A stretch of DNA of 11,613 nucleotides from Pseudomonadota bacterium. Its GTDB lineage: Bacteria > Pseudomonadota > Alphaproteobacteria > Rhodospirillales > Rhodospirillaceae. The notes beneath the pieces were generated by a model. That model saw only the letters and a program-made list of their open reading frames with translations. It did not search any database and was not told the DNA's origin. The stretch spans positions 1-11,613 of the forward strand of contig JAEWWF010000096.1 of NCBI GenBank assembly GCA_023396465.1, read 5' to 3'. Of the stretch, positions 1-6,665 are shown in pieces; within the stretch, counting starts at the first letter, position 1, and each line of letters opens with the position of its first letter. The position numbers and the translations under genes were made by a program.

Positions 1-390
1 CAGATAGACCAGGCCGGTGCTGGCGAAGTCGGGATGCACCGCCACATCCAGCAGCCCGCCCTGGCCGGCGGCGAAGACCTCTGGCGTGCCGGCGATCGGC
101 GCCTGCTCCAGCCGGCCGTCGCGCACCAGGCGCAGGCGGCCGGGGCGTTCCGTCACCAGCATGGCGCCATCGGGCAGGAAGGCGAGGCCCCAGGGGTTTT
201 CCAGCCCGCTGGCCACCGTCTCCACCCGAAAGGGCGCCTGCTGCGACCGCTCCCCCCCTTGCGCCGAGGTCGGCGACGGCGCGGCGGTCAGCAGGGCGGC
301 GGCAAGAGCCAGGACAGGCGGAGCGAAACGGAACAGCCGCGAAACGCCCTTTGGGGGGATGGGCGGGACGCCCTTTGGACAAGGGGGCAT
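1..390 (-). CDS. PQQ-dependent aldose sugar dehydrogenase, YliI/sorbosone dehydrogenase type (partial, N-terminal 130 aa)
   Basis: The minus-strand frame is open from an ATG at 390 to the window edge, so the C-terminal part is missing. The 130 visible residues begin with a basic, Pro-rich stretch and a hydrophobic run (about residues 23-37). A likely signal-peptidase site follows near TSA-QG (residue 43), so the protein should be periplasmic. Two blocks typical of the glucose/sorbosone dehydrogenase beta-propeller family are present: NPWGLAFLPDG (65-75) followed by TERPGRLRLV (80-89), and GQGGLLDVAVHPDF (109-122). Known members oxidise aldose sugars with PQQ as cofactor; substrate cannot be predicted here. 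A GGAGAG ribosome-binding site lies 4 nt upstream of the ATG, supporting this start. An 11-bp direct repeat (CCAAAGGGCGT) in the first codons gives the repeated PKGV motif. Family is seen from motifs; function is inferred. Confidence 0.85.
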   Translation of the reverse strand, partial: MPPCPKGVPPIPPKGVSRLFRFAPPVLALAAALLTAAPSPTSAQGGERSQQAPFRVETVASGLENPWGLAFLPDGAMLVTERPGRLRLVRDGRLEQAPIAGTPEVFAAGQGGLLDVAVHPDFASTGLVYL

Positions 391-639
391 GACACTCTCC
401 GGCAGGGGCGGGAACCTCCCACATATGCCCGCCGCAGCCGGATGCAAGTCTGGCGCGCCCCCCGATCATGGAACGGTGGGGGATACACTCTGTTACCAAA
501 TAACGGCCTCGCCGACATTTCCCCGTTACCGGACGGGCGCAGAGTGGTCTCCAGGGTCGAGGGCGGCAGCGCCCCGACCGTCGGACACCCCACCGGGAGC
601 GGATCCACCCCGCCCCGATCCGCCATCAGGAGACAGATC
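391..639. promoter_or_regulatory. Divergent intergenic region with repeated GTTACC half-sites
   Basis: This 249-bp region separates the divergent sugar dehydrogenase and EF-hand genes and must hold both promoters. No convincing -35/-10 pair was found. GTTACC occurs at 492-497 and again at 525-530, exactly 33 bp (about three helical turns) apart. A TAACGG inverted half-site lies between them at 501-506, so GTTA..TAAC also forms a short palindrome at 492-504. This resembles a binding site for a dimeric regulator, but no specific regulator can be named. Confidence 0.35.
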
Positions 640-1260
640 ATGAAACGCACCCTCAAGACCCTGCTCGCCGCCACCGCCATCGTCGGCGCCCTGGGCATCG
701 CTGGCGCGGCTGTCGCCGGCCCCGGTTTCGGTGGCTGCGGCGGCGGCTTCGGCCCCGGCCATGGTCATGGCTTCACCCGCATCCAGGGTCAGGGCCCCGG
801 CATGATGGGCGGCGGCCCGGCCATGATGATGCAGCAGCGCCTGATGCAACTCGACACCAACCAGGACGGCACCATCACCAAGGACGAGATGCGCGCCTAT
901 CACGATCAGCGCTTCGACACCATCGACGCCGACAAGAACGGTGAGATCACGGAAGCCGAGTTCCTGGCCGCCACGCCGCAGGCCTTCGGCCTCGGCCCCA
1001 TGGCCGGCATCGACCCGTCGACCCTGTCGGAAGCCCGTCAGGCCCGCATGCAGGAGCACCGCGCCTTCATGTTCCGCGGCTTCGACGCCGACAACAGCGG
1101 CACCCTGAGCAAGGACGAGTTCGCCGCCCATGTCGATGCCCGCTTCGAGATGATGGACGACAACGGTGACGGCGCCATCACCCCGGATGAACTGGGTCCG
1201 CGCGGCAAGGGCTTCAAGCGCGGTCCGGCCCCGGTTCCGCCCCCCGCCCCGGCCCAGTAA
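640..1260 (+). CDS. Secreted EF-hand calcium-binding protein (four EF-hands)
   Basis: A 206-residue protein with a classical signal peptide (MKRTLKTLLAATAIVGALG, cleavage predicted after AAVA at residue 26), so it is probably periplasmic. A Gly/His/Met-rich linker (about 27-66) is followed by four canonical EF-hand loops: 72-83 (DTNQDGTITKDE), 96-107 (DADKNGEITEAE), 149-160 (DADNSGTLSKDE) and 173-184 (DDNGDGAITPDE). All four keep the acidic or polar ligands and the Glu at position 12, so all should bind Ca2+. The C-terminus is Pro/Ala-rich. The chosen ATG has AGGAG 7 nt upstream; the open frame continues further 5' but lacks a signal or a good ribosome site there. Its partner and role are unknown; Ca2+ sensing or buffering is an inference. 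The His/Met-rich linker might also bind a transition metal. Confidence 0.9.
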   Translation: MKRTLKTLLAATAIVGALGIAGAAVAGPGFGGCGGGFGPGHGHGFTRIQGQGPGMMGGGPAMMMQQRLMQLDTNQDGTITKDEMRAYHDQRFDTIDADKNGEITEAEFLAATPQAFGLGPMAGIDPSTLSEARQARMQEHRAFMFRGFDADNSGTLSKDEFAAHVDARFEMMDDNGDGAITPDELGPRGKGFKRGPAPVPPPAPAQ

Positions 1261-1294
1261 GCCGGCCGCACCGCACATCCACGCACAAAGCAAA

Positions 1295-1340
1295 GCCGCC
1301 GGCCCCTCACGGGACCGGCGGCTGTCGCTTTCTTCTTCCC
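1295..1340. terminator. Bidirectional intrinsic terminator between convergent genes
   Basis: A 12-bp stem with one mismatch (1295-1306 with 1311-1322, 4-nt loop TCAC) is followed on the plus strand by a T-rich tail (1328-1340). On the minus strand it is followed by the complement of CAAAGCAAA, which is also T-rich. It lies between the ends of the EF-hand gene and the convergent regulator gene and can serve both. Confidence 0.8.
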
Positions 1341-1355
1341 CGGAAGGGAGGAGGC

Positions 1356-1757
1356 TTACGCCGCCGGGGTCGCGGTGGCGAGCGCCCGCGCAAGCTGGCT
1401 GAGCGCCTCTTGATGGCGCTGGTTGTTGATCATGCTGAAGTTGCGGGCCAGTTCCAGGCACATGCGCTGACGCTGGCTCATGTCCTCGCCACGATCATCT
1501 TCCAGACCGTCGAAGAAGTAACTGACAGGCACGTTCAGAACCTGCGCGATCTCGAACAGGCGACCGGCGGAGATGCGGTTGATGCCGCGCTCGTACTTGT
1601 GCGCCTGCTGGTAGGTGACGCCGATCATGTCGGCCATCTGCTGCTGCGACAGACCAAGCATGATGCGGCGTTCACGGATGCGCTGGCCGACGTACTTGTC
1701 GGTATCGGTGGCCCGGTTGGTGGGCTTCCCGGTGCGCGGTACGGAAATATGATTCAT
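1356..1757 (-). CDS. XRE/Cro-CI family transcriptional regulator (PraR/PhrR-like)
   Basis: A 133-residue protein with a helix-turn-helix of the Cro/CI (XRE) type at about residues 23-77. The core is VGQRIRERRIMLGLSQQQMA then MIGVTYQQAHKYERGINRIS and the closing LNVPVSYFF. This block closely resembles the alphaproteobacterial PraR/PhrR regulators, whose Azorhizobium and Rhizobium members control traits such as R-body genes, quorum sensing and biofilm. That is family knowledge, and its targets here are unknown. The N-terminal 20 residues are polar and likely disordered, and the C-terminus (about 90-133) is helical and probably mediates oligomerisation. The ATG at 1757 has a plausible AGGGG ribosome site about 8 nt upstream. 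It is convergent with the EF-hand gene. A perfect 17-bp palindrome 57 bp upstream could be an autoregulatory operator. Confidence 0.88.
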   Translation of the reverse strand: MNHISVPRTGKPTNRATDTDKYVGQRIRERRIMLGLSQQQMADMIGVTYQQAHKYERGINRISAGRLFEIAQVLNVPVSYFFDGLEDDRGEDMSQRQRMCLELARNFSMINNQRHQEALSQLARALATATPAA

Positions 1758-1813
1758 GGCAATAACCCCTTAACCCTCAGCGTGAGTCCGGGCCGACTTT
1801 ATCGCCGGCCTCT

Positions 1814-1830
1814 CCGCGGATGATCCGCGG
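1814..1830. promoter_or_regulatory. 17-bp perfect palindrome upstream of the XRE regulator
   Basis: CCGCGGATGATCCGCGG is an odd-length perfect inverted repeat (8-bp arms around one G) that begins 57 bp upstream of the regulator ATG. XRE repressors often bind such palindromes in their own promoters, so autoregulation is a reasonable inference. On the plus strand it is followed by TTTTGTTATTT, so it could instead act as a small terminator (6-bp stem, 5-nt loop). Confidence 0.45.
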
Positions 1831-1994
1831 TTTTGTTATTTCAACCTCCGGGATACGCCTTTCTATCGCCGGGCGCAAGGGGCTTATAATACTCCCGGAT
1901 CAGGCTCAAGTATTCGTTAAGGGACCGCAACCCGTTGAAAAACATCGTTGGGCGGAAGACCCTTATATCTTTTGGTCAGGGGAAAGAATATGCC
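1831..1994. promoter_or_regulatory. AT-rich non-coding island with TATAAT box and inverted repeat
   Basis: This stretch is clearly more AT-rich than its surroundings and has no credible reading frame. It contains TATAAT at 1885-1890 (plus strand, with no good -35). An inverted repeat AATACT/AGTATT lies at 1888-1893 and 1909-1914. On the minus strand TTGAGC (1909-1904) and TATAAG (1888-1883) are 15 bp apart and could be a suboptimal promoter for the XRE regulator, giving a leader of roughly 120 nt. A plus-strand small RNA cannot be excluded. Confidence 0.35.
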
Positions 1995-2318
1995 TTAGGC
2001 AAGAGACCCTGCCTCCGGCCCTCCGGCGGCGGCTCGGTAACGGGCGGTGCCGATGGCGGCGCCGGGGTGCGGCAGGCCGTAGGGCGCCGGCAGAGGCGGA
2101 GTTGTCTCCAGCACCGCCGAGGCGGCGAATCCAAGCCGGGCCGCCAGATGCCACCCTGCCAGATGATCGCGGGCATCCTGCCGCCCCAGATCATCGCGCG
2201 GGGCGATGCGCCCCGCCTCCGCCACGCCCCTTCCCGCTGCCCACGCGGTGTCGTCATCTGCATTGGGATGCGGCGGCGCCGACAGACGACCGACGATGGA
2301 TAGCAGACCGATTCCCAC
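1995..2318 (-). CDS. Hypothetical small protein (weakly supported, 107 aa)
   Basis: I do not recognise this protein. The frame starts with GTG at 2318, preceded by GAGGTG 5 nt upstream, a good ribosome-binding match. Third-position G/C is roughly three quarters by hand count, lower than in the firm genes nearby but higher than expected for a random frame. The product is Ala/Gly/Pro-rich with no obvious membrane segment, repeat or catalytic motif; residues from about DDTAWAAGRG to HLAARLGF look the most protein-like. It lies 168 bp downstream of phaR on the same strand. It could be a real short orphan gene, a decayed remnant, or a chance open frame in GC-rich DNA. Confidence 0.35.
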   Translation of the reverse strand: MGIGLLSIVGRLSAPPHPNADDDTAWAAGRGVAEAGRIAPRDDLGRQDARDHLAGWHLAARLGFAASAVLETTPPLPAPYGLPHPGAAIGTARYRAAAGGPEAGSLA

Positions 2319-2486
2319 GGGCTCACCTCAGGCAGACGCGACATCACGCTCCTGCAACGAATGAGCCATGGAAAGGATGGCAGCACGAGCGGCGGCCACG
2401 GCGCGGACGACGAAACGCCGTCGACACAAGTGGCGCACGCACGAGAGATCCGGGTGGCGAATGGTCGCGCCGAACGGGTGGAAGGC
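2319..2486. other. Non-coding gap downstream of phaR
   Basis: I see no credible gene in these 168 bp in any frame, and no strong terminator for phaR. Only a weak GGCG/CGCC stem is visible just past the phaR stop. The ribosome site of the candidate small gene lies at its left end. Confidence 0.4.
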
Positions 2487-3140
2487 TTACTTCGTCCGGC
2501 CGCCGGGACGGCCGAGCAACTGATTGATCTGGGCCTGCATGGCATTCATGCGGGCGCGCAGTTCGTCGATATTCTCCTGCCCGCGCGGGGCCGGATCGCC
2601 GCTGGCCGGGAGTTCGCCCGCAGGTTGCGCGCCGGGAGCCCCTTCGGCGCCATTCTTTCCGGGCTTGCCACCTTCCGCATAGAAGGGAGAGAACATCTTC
2701 ATGGCACTCTCGAAAATTGCCATGTTCTGCTTGTTCATCTCTTCGATCTGCTGGAGAGGAAACATGCCCTCCACCGCCTTCTGCATCAGCGTGCGCATCT
2801 GCTCTTCGTTGCGGTAGAACGACGTCATCGACATTTCGAGATAGCGCGGCACTACATCGCCCAGGCTGTCGCCGTAGAGCGAGATCAATTGGCGCAGGAA
2901 GCTGATGGGAAGCAGGTTTTGCCCCTTGCCCTCCTCCTCGACGATGATCTGCGTCAGCACCGACCGGGTGATGTCCTCGCCGGTCTTGGCGTCATAGACG
3001 ACGAAATCCTCGTTGTCCTTCACCATCTGGCAAAGGTGGTCCAGCGTCACGTAGCTGGAGGTCGCCGTATTATACAGCCGCCGGTTGGCGTATTTCTTGA
3101 TCGTGATGGGCGCGCGCGGCGACTTGGAAGCTTCAGCCAT
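2487..3140 (-). CDS. phaR: Polyhydroxyalkanoate synthesis repressor PhaR
   Basis: A 217-residue protein with the family's signature N-terminal DNA-binding domain (about residues 12-72): IKKYANRRLYNTATSSYVTL, then FVVYDAKTGEDITRSVLTQI. A PHB-accumulation regulatory segment follows (about 75-150), including ISFLRQLISLYGDSL and MEKAVEGMF-type helices. Next comes a Gly/Pro/Ala-rich linker and a C-terminal amphipathic helix (ENIDELRARMNAMQAQINQL). PhaR proteins bind nascent PHB granules and DNA; when polymer is scarce they repress phasin and often their own gene. The gene is divergent from the synthase genes across a 160-bp region with a tandem repeat. The ribosome site upstream of its ATG is weak. 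Identity is firm from the signature; targets are inferred. Confidence 0.95.
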   Translation of the reverse strand: MAEASKSPRAPITIKKYANRRLYNTATSSYVTLDHLCQMVKDNEDFVVYDAKTGEDITRSVLTQIIVEEEGKGQNLLPISFLRQLISLYGDSLGDVVPRYLEMSMTSFYRNEEQMRTLMQKAVEGMFPLQQIEEMNKQNMAIFESAMKMFSPFYAEGGKPGKNGAEGAPGAQPAGELPASGDPAPRGQENIDELRARMNAMQAQINQLLGRPGGRTK

Positions 3141-3153
3141 ATCCAGACTTTTC

Positions 3154-3194
3154 CCCGCAGTGGTTTTACCCGCAAGTGGTTTTACCCGCAGTGG
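3154..3194. repeat. Two and a half tandem copies of a 15-16 bp repeat in the phaR-phaE/phaC divergent region
   Basis: Three head-to-tail copies are visible: CCCGCAGTGGTTTTA (3154-3168), CCCGCAAGTGGTTTTA (3169-3184, one extra A) and the truncated CCCGCAGTGG (3185-3194). They start 14 bp upstream of the phaR ATG, in the region that should hold the phaR leader or promoter. Iterated sites beside a repressor gene suggest regulator binding, and PhaR itself is the obvious candidate. The copies do not match the two-arm CTGC/GCAG site I recall for Paracoccus PhaR, having only the GCAG half, so this is an inference. Confidence 0.6.
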
Positions 3195-3300
3195 GCTCCG
3201 ACCCCGTTTTTCGCAAAGGTATCATATTTTTCCAGAAGGTTATCGCCTTTCTCCACGCCATCCATGGTGGATCGGGCGGGTTTTTGGTATATTGACCGGT

Positions 3301-3801
3301 ATGTCGGATGCTCCTGACCTAGAGGCGCTGGCGCGCCGTTATCTCGACCTGTGGCAGGACCAGATGTCGGCCATGGCATCGGACCCTGCCATGGTGGAGG
3401 CGCTGTCGCGCACCTTCACCCTGATGACCCAGGGTGCCGCCGCCTTCGCCTCCGGCACCGCCGAGGCTGCCCGCGCGGCAGCGACCGCCGCCGCCTCCCC
3501 CGCCCCTTCCGCCGGCGGAGATACTGCCCATGGGCGCCAAACTGCTGCCAGACCCGACGCTGCCGCCTCCCCCACCGACGGCGATGACTGGCCGCCGCCT
3601 GGGACCACGGCCGCTGCCGCTGCATCTGGCGACCCAGGGGTGGACGTTCCTGACCTCCTGCGCCGCCTCGCTGCGCTTGAGCAACGGGTGGCCGACCTCG
3701 AATCCGGCGCCGCCTCATCCTCCCCCGGCCCCGCCCCCGGCAAGCACCCCGCCGCCAAGCGAAGCCGTCGCCGCCCTGCTGGCCCAGCTGACGGCGCCTG
3801 A
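3301..3801 (+). CDS. PhaE-like PHA synthase accessory protein
   Basis: A 166-residue, Ala-rich protein. The N-terminal helix (ALARRYLDLWQDQMSAMASD, residues 9-28) and the second helix (AMVEALSRTFTLMTQG) are followed by a low-complexity Ala/Pro linker. Next is a coiled-coil-like segment (DLLRRLAALEQRVADLE, about 118-134), then a basic Arg/Lys-rich tail. This plan, and its place just before the synthase, resembles PhaE-type subunits of class III PHA synthases and short proteins found beside phaC in Rhodospirillales. The similarity is weak and recognised by eye. There is no clear Shine-Dalgarno before the ATG. TATATT at 3288-3293 would place transcription start almost at the ATG, so a leaderless mRNA is possible. 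It overlaps the synthase frame; see the finding on a possible fusion. Confidence 0.65.
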   Translation: MSDAPDLEALARRYLDLWQDQMSAMASDPAMVEALSRTFTLMTQGAAAFASGTAEAARAAATAAASPAPSAGGDTAHGRQTAARPDAAASPTDGDDWPPPGTTAAAAASGDPGVDVPDLLRRLAALEQRVADLESGAASSSPGPAPGKHPAAKRSRRRPAGPADGA

Positions 3802-4879
3802 CGACCGCCACCGCTTCGTCACCGCCCTGGATTCCGAGGCCCGCCGGCGCTTCGACGCCTTCCTGCGCGGCATCCAGGCCTACCGCGATCACCCCTACCG
3901 ACGCCCCCTGGCCGATCCCCCCATGGTGTGGCGGCGAGGCACCACCGGCCTGCGCGACTATCGCGGCACCGCCACCCCCTCGCCCCACGGCGAGGGCAAG
4001 GGAGCGGCGGTGCTGGTGGTGCCGTCGCTGGTCAATCGCGGCTATGTCCTTGACCTCACCCCCCGCCGCAGCTTCATGCGCCACCTGGCCCGGCGCGGCT
4101 TCCAACCGTTCCTGGTCGATTGGGACGCCCCCGGCGCGGCGGAACGGGACTTCGGCCTCGGCGACTACGTCACCGACCGCCTGGAGCCGGCCCTTGATCG
4201 GGTGCGGGAAATCAGCGGCCGCGACCGGGTGGGCGTGATCGGCTATTGCATGGGCGGCACCCTTGCCCTGCCGCTGGCCCAGCGGCGGCCGGAGGCGGTC
4301 GGGGCGCTGGTGACGCTGGCGGCGCCGTGGGACTTCCACGCCGGCAGCCGCCGCCAGCAACGGATAATGGCCGCCCTAGGGGACGCGCTGGAGAGGGTGA
4401 TCGCGTTGCACGGCCAGTTGCCGCTCGATCTGCTGCAAGCCCTGTTCGCCTGCCTGGAGCCGGGCATGATCCCGCGCAAGTTCCGCGCCTTCGCCACCCT
4501 GCGGCGCGACAGCGCCAAGGCCCGCGACTTCGTGGCGCTGGAAGACTGGCTGAACGACGGCGTGCCGCTGACCGCCGCTGTCGCCCGCGAAACCCTGTTC
4601 GGCTGGTACGGCGACAACCTGCCAGGCCGTGGCCTGTGGCACATCGCCGGAGCGCCGGTGCGACCGGAGGAGATCGCCGCCCCCATGCTGGCCGTCATTC
4701 CGTCGCGCGACCGGATCGTGCCGCCCGAATCGGCGCTCGCCCTGGTCGCCCGCTGCCCAAGGGCGGAAAGCCGGCCAGTGCCGCTTGGCCACATTGGCAT
4801 GATGACTGGCCGCCACGCCGGCCGCGAGGTCTACCAGCCGCTCGCCCGCTGGCTGGGAAAGCAGCTGGCGGCCCCTTGA
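3677..4879 (+). CDS. phaC: PHA synthase, PhaC-type alpha/beta hydrolase with Cys nucleophile (start unresolved)
   Basis: Polymerises (R)-3-hydroxybutyryl-CoA into PHB. The frame holds the lipase-like box GYCMGG, with the catalytic Cys codon at 4247-4249. Asp in PSRDRIVPP (4709-4711) and His in LGHIGMM (4790-4792) complete the Cys-Asp-His triad. VVPSLVNRGYVLDL (about 4018-4059) and FLVDWDAPG also match the family. Cys rather than Ser in the box favours a synthase over a depolymerase. The size of the recognisable part (about 360 aa) resembles class III PhaC more than the roughly 600 aa class I enzymes. Conserved sequence begins near 3761. The only start codon close upstream is TTG 3677, with no ribosome site. 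Other in-frame ATGs are 3434, 3530 and 3584 (inside the PhaE-like gene) and 3923 (too late), so the start given is a placeholder. Alternatively the gene is joined to the upstream frame by a shift. Confidence 0.85.
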   Translation: MSNGWPTSNPAPPHPPPAPPPASTPPPSEAVAALLAQLTAPDDRHRFVTALDSEARRRFDAFLRGIQAYRDHPYRRPLADPPMVWRRGTTGLRDYRGTATPSPHGEGKGAAVLVVPSLVNRGYVLDLTPRRSFMRHLARRGFQPFLVDWDAPGAAERDFGLGDYVTDRLEPALDRVREISGRDRVGVIGYCMGGTLALPLAQRRPEAVGALVTLAAPWDFHAGSRRQQRIMAALGDALERVIALHGQLPLDLLQALFACLEPGMIPRKFRAFATLRRDSAKARDFVALEDWLNDGVPLTAAVARETLFGWYGDNLPGRGLWHIAGAPVRPEEIAAPMLAVIPSRDRIVPPESALALVARCPRAESRPVPLGHIGMMTGRHAGREVYQPLARWLGKQLAAP

Positions 4880-4906
4880 CCATCATGTTGCAGTGCGACA
4901 GATCGT

Positions 4907-4935
4907 TTGCCGGACGTACCATCGCCCGGTAGAAT
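4907..4935 (+). promoter_or_regulatory. Sigma-70-like promoter of phaA
   Basis: TTGCCG (4907-4912) and TAGAAT (4930-4935) are separated by exactly 17 bp. Transcription would start near 4942, leaving a leader of about 80 nt before phaA. A hairpin (CCGCCC 4939-4944 with GGGCGG 4953-4958) lies at the predicted transcript 5' end and might stabilise the mRNA. Confidence 0.6.
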
Positions 4936-5020
4936 GCGCCGCCCGTTCGTGTGGGCGGACGGACTGGCCGAACCCGTGGGCGCGCGGCGACGGCCTGGAT
5001 GAAACCAGGGAGAATTCGTC

Positions 5021-6193
<1,173 letters not shown>

Positions 6194-6237
6194 ATCCCGC
6201 GCGGGTCGACCGCCCGCGCCCCGTGACACCCGACAGC

Positions 6238-6300
6238 AACGCCCCGGCGCGGTCCGCGCGCCAAACGCCCTGGCGCGGTCCGCGCGCCGGGGCGTTTGCA
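6238..6300 (+). terminator. phaA terminator with a tandemly duplicated left arm
   Basis: A GC-rich hairpin closes the phaA unit. The right arm (6283-6297, ending GGGGCGTTT) can pair with the near copy at 6263-6277 (15 bp, one G-T wobble, short loop) or with the outer copy at 6238-6251 (14 bp perfect). GGCGCGGTCCGCGCGCC occurs twice, at 6246-6262 and 6272-6288, as part of a 25/26-bp tandem duplication. The T-run after the stem is short (TTTG), so termination strength comes mainly from the stem. Confidence 0.75.
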
Positions 6301-6665
6301 TGTCCCCTCCCCGCGCGGGTAGCATTATTCTGGAACAAGACGCGAGGCCGGTGGTTCTTTCCCAGAGGCCCCGCCAGGCCCGAAAGGCCGGGAAGGGCGG
6401 ATAATTTTATTACCGCCTGCCCAGCAATCGCGGGAAGGGCGCCACGTCCACCGGCACCGGGATACCGCCGAGGATCGGGGCGCGCCCTCCACCTTCGGGA
6501 GCGGCACCTACCAGAGGTGCCGGACCGCACCCTTGCATGATTCCCTGTTCAATAATTTCGTTTTTTAACCCCAATTCGGGGCTTTATTACCGTCGCCGAT
6601 TCTTCTACAAAGGTTGCCGCAGGGTTTGTGTTTTCACCGACGCTATCATTTGGGAGGGTATCTGA
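6301..6665. promoter_or_regulatory. Structured phaA-phaB intergenic region and phaB leader
   Basis: No strong gene lies here, but several structures do. A complex GGCC-rich fold is at 6371-6400, followed by AT-rich DNA. A perfect 8-bp hairpin CGGCACCT/AGGTGCCG lies at 6502-6509 and 6515-6522. A small CCCC/GGGG hairpin (6569-6572, 6578-6581) is flanked by T-runs. phaB has a strong ribosome site (GGGAGG, 6654-6659). TATCAT at 6644-6649 could be a -10 element, but no matching -35 is visible. A 42-codon minus-strand frame inside is listed separately. Confidence 0.4.
6410..6538 (-). CDS. Possible 42-aa small protein or gene remnant
   Basis: A short minus-strand frame from ATG 6538 to TAA 6410. 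The C-terminal half (RAPILGGIPVPVDVAPFPRL, then LGRR) looks like real protein and uses G/C-ending codons. The N-terminal half uses many A/T-ending codons, unlike the neighbours. An AGGGA stretch lies only 3 nt before the ATG, close for a ribosome site. No family is recognised. It may be a small protein, the 3' remnant of a decayed gene, or chance. Confidence 0.25.
   Translation of the reverse strand: MQGCGPAPLVGAAPEGGGRAPILGGIPVPVDVAPFPRLLGRR

Noticed and set aside
526..1461. 311-codon minus-strand frame over the EF-hand gene
   Set aside because: It is a shadow of four clear EF-hand repeats on the plus strand and overlaps the regulator 3' end.
1976..2545. 189-codon minus-strand frame between phaR and the XRE regulator
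   Set aside because: Composition (Arg, Ser, Trp, Cys-rich) is not protein-like, and it overlaps the phaR C-terminus.
3154..3194. Possible CRISPR array or replication iterons from the tandem repeats
   Set aside because: Units abut without spacers and number under three, so this is not a CRISPR array. No replication gene or DnaA boxes are nearby.
2361..3317. 318-codon plus-strand frame over phaR
   Set aside because: It is antisense to phaR and has no ribosome site or recognisable motif.
3434..3676. ATG starts at 3434, 3530 and 3584 for the synthase gene
   Set aside because: They would add a Pro-rich segment that looks like an out-of-frame reading of the PhaE-like gene. Only 3530 has a possible ribosome site, and the overlap with the upstream gene would be about 220-370 bp.
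3416..4360. 314-codon minus-strand frame across the phaE-like/phaC junction
   Set aside because: It is Arg/Gly/His-rich low-complexity sequence, a reverse shadow of the real coding frames.
6371..6400. GGCC-rich fold as a tRNA or riboswitch
   Set aside because: No tRNA arms or TTCGAAT-type loop were found, and no known riboswitch core could be recognised.
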